Shown piece after piece: positions 62,618 to 64,000 of a stretch of 64,000 nucleotides of DNA. The notes below the pieces were generated by a model. The model had not been told where the DNA came from. It did not search any database and saw only the letters and a program-made list of their open reading frames with translations. Position 1 is the stretch's first letter; each line of letters starts with the position of its first letter. Source of the DNA: an uncultured Lachnospiraceae bacterium (lineage in GTDB: Bacteria; Bacillota; Clostridia; Lachnospirales; Lachnospiraceae). Made by a program: the position numbers and the translations under genes. The stretch covers positions 1 to 64,000 of the forward strand of contig CAJODN010000008.1 of the NCBI GenBank assembly GCA_905233695.1, given 5' to 3'.

Positions 62618-64000
62618 ATGAAAAATATATTCTCAAAATTGAATTCCAAACCGGCGAATTTTGTATATAAGCTTTTTATTTCTGCAGCGATTATAGTTAT
62701 GCTTTTTGCTGCTATAATTGGTTTTGCATCTACCGTTAATACTCAGAGTACGGCAAGTTATCAGAAAATGGATGAAGGGTGGGACGTTGTTATTAACGAT
62801 TCCCTCTATGAGAATGTTAATCTCTCGACGTTCCGTATGCCTGAGGAACTGAAGAAGGGAGATGTCATTATTCTTAAGAATGAATTGCCGGATCAATTAG
62901 ACAGTAACGTGTCCTGTGTTATGTTCTTAATATATCTGTCTACCGTGGAATGTCGTATCGATGGTCAGACTATTTACTCATATGGCGAAGACAAATACGA
63001 GGATGGTTTCCTAGGCAGTGGATATCACTTTATTCAATTACCCTATGATTCGGAAGGAAAGGAAATATCAATTATACTGAAGCCTGCCGAGACAGCGGCG
63101 TTTACCAATATCCCCGTTCCCGGAGTTGTTCCCACTCAATATGCACCTACATCATTTACAGATCGTAATATGAGTAATATATTCATCTGTATATTCGTAT
63201 TTATGCTCGGTGCGATGATTACCATCGTAAGTTGTATAGCTATTTTCTACGACAGTAAAGCAAGCAGACTTGCCGTAATCGGTGTTCTTGCTACGCTTAT
63301 CGGCGCATGGGCACTTTGTAATACCAAAGTGCTTCAGATGTTCTCGGTGAATCTTGAGATTAATACCGCTATAGAATACATATGTCTATATGTTGCGCCA
63401 ATACCGCTTATAGCACTTATTATTATGGTAAGAGCTGATATTGTTCGTTGGAAGAAGATAGCCCTTATTGCGGCAATGATTATGGTACTCATATTTGACA
63501 TTGTAAGTACGATTCTTCATTTTACCGGTATAGAACATTATCCGGGTACGCTTACTACATTCCATTTCCTTGCATTTGCGGCAATCATTATTGCTGCCGT
63601 TGCGGGCTGGAAGAAGTTCAGGGAGATGAATAAGGCGGAGAAGCTTCTTAATATAGCTATTCTTGTTCTCTGTATTTTCGCAGGAGCTGATATTGTGAGA
63701 TTTAACTTCTCTAAATATGTGTGGCCAGAGAATGAAGCTGTTCAGAATTCGTTCCTTCCTTTCGGAACACTTGTATTCATCGTAATCCTGGTGGCAAGTT
63801 ACCTGTGGTCACTCTTTGAAGTTATCGAAAGCAACGCTGAGGCTGCGGCACTTGCTGTTATGGCATATAACGATCCGCTTACCGGATTATATAATCGCGC
63901 GAAAGCAGAGAAGAAATTCTCTAAGCTTATAGAAGAGGAGAAGGATTATTTCCTTATCAATCTCGATCTTAATGGTCTGAAACGTATGAATGATAAGTTC
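62618..64000 (+). CDS. Membrane GGDEF-domain protein, 3' end beyond the window
   Basis: The first 461 codons are open to the window edge with no stop. After MKNIFSKLNSKP comes a helix (about residues 20-40), an extracytoplasmic domain of about 145 residues, then about seven helices (about 190-410) like 7TMR-DISM receptors, and the start of a GGDEF domain (YNDPLTGLYNRAKAEKKF). The catalytic GGDEF motif would lie past the edge. It likely makes c-di-GMP in response to an outside signal. The ATG at 62618 has AAAGG upstream; the short hydrophilic start and helix fit. Confidence 0.85.
   Translation, partial: MKNIFSKLNSKPANFVYKLFISAAIIVMLFAAIIGFASTVNTQSTASYQKMDEGWDVVINDSLYENVNLSTFRMPEELKKGDVIILKNELPDQLDSNVSCVMFLIYLSTVECRIDGQTIYSYGEDKYEDGFLGSGYHFIQLPYDSEGKEISIILKPAETAAFTNIPVPGVVPTQYAPTSFTDRNMSNIFICIFVFMLGAMITIVSCIAIFYDSKASRLAVIGVLATLIGAWALCNTKVLQMFSVNLEINTAIEYICLYVAPIPLIALIIMVRADIVRWKKIALIAAMIMVLIFDIVSTILHFTGIEHYPGTLTTFHFLAFAAIIIAAVAGWKKFREMNKAEKLLNIAILVLCIFAGADIVRFNFSKYVWPENEAVQNSFLPFGTLVFIVILVASYLWSLFEVIESNAEAAALAVMAYNDPLTGLYNRAKAEKKFSKLIEEEKDYFLINLDLNGLKRMNDKF

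Overview
The window looks like a chromosomal segment of a low-to-moderate GC Gram-positive anaerobe of class Clostridia, most likely family Lachnospiraceae (Butyrivibrio or Pseudobutyrivibrio relatives). This is inferred from Clostridia-type gene order (tig-clpP-clpX-engB, relA-MBL hydrolase-hemZ-hisS-aspS), strong AGGAGG ribosome sites, GTG and TTG starts, sigma-A promoters, a CIRCE operator, rubrerythrin, an NSS transporter, and several small families that I know mainly from Lachnospiraceae. No tRNA, rRNA, CRISPR array, phage or IS transposase was seen. Most genes are on the plus strand.

Layout. 0.1-4.2 kb: lipoprotein amidase, an unusual copper ATPase and a DJ-1 family protein. 4.3-8.3 kb: trigger factor, ClpP, ClpX and the ribosome-assembly GTPase EngB. 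8.4-13.5 kb: a FlaA1/CapD-type sugar-nucleotide dehydratase, rubrerythrin and a zinc/manganese ABC transporter. 13.7-19.5 kb: carB without carA, a cyclophilin, a DUF1846 protein and a small membrane protein. 19.5-21.5 kb: a GH13 glucosidase with a cre-like site. 21.7-24.5 kb: a minimal Tad-like locus made of a tiny Flp-like pilin, an internal terminator, a TadA-like ATPase and a TadB-like membrane protein. 24.5-34.3 kb: ahcY, a CorC-type protein, a chemoreceptor, a second GH13 enzyme, a methyltransferase, a LysR regulator, a FliB-like protein and a CarD-type regulator. 34.5-42.8 kb: an NSS transporter, cspA, a PAP2 phosphatase, guaB, a eukaryote-type HisA, dapF, a GNAT enzyme and a histidine phosphatase. 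42.8-51.1 kb: HrcA-type controlled hsp20, relA/spoT, MBL, hemZ, hisS and aspS. 51.2-64 kb: flavin reductase, a GGDEF-EAL protein, galT, a zinc-ribbon protein, two tandem 42-residue peptides, a tryptophan-rich membrane protein, a GH36 alpha-galactosidase, a GT2-GtrA fusion, and a truncated membrane GGDEF protein at the edge.

The genes together describe a saccharolytic anaerobe that uses alpha-glucans and alpha-galactosides (two GH13 enzymes, GH36, galT), senses signals through chemotaxis and c-di-GMP, and has standard proteostasis and stringent-response modules.

Five observations stand out: (1) an interspersed hairpin element at about 29.1, 39.1, 58.7 and 61.3 kb whose stems change in a compensatory way between copies and whose arms are multiplied in nested fashion; (2) two paralogous 42-residue peptides with their own promoter, palindromic operator and terminator; (3) a CopA-like ATPase that has lost its nucleotide-binding domain in frame; (4) a minimal Tad locus with an apparently leaderless pilin and an internal terminator; (5) a switch-like structured leader before dapF.
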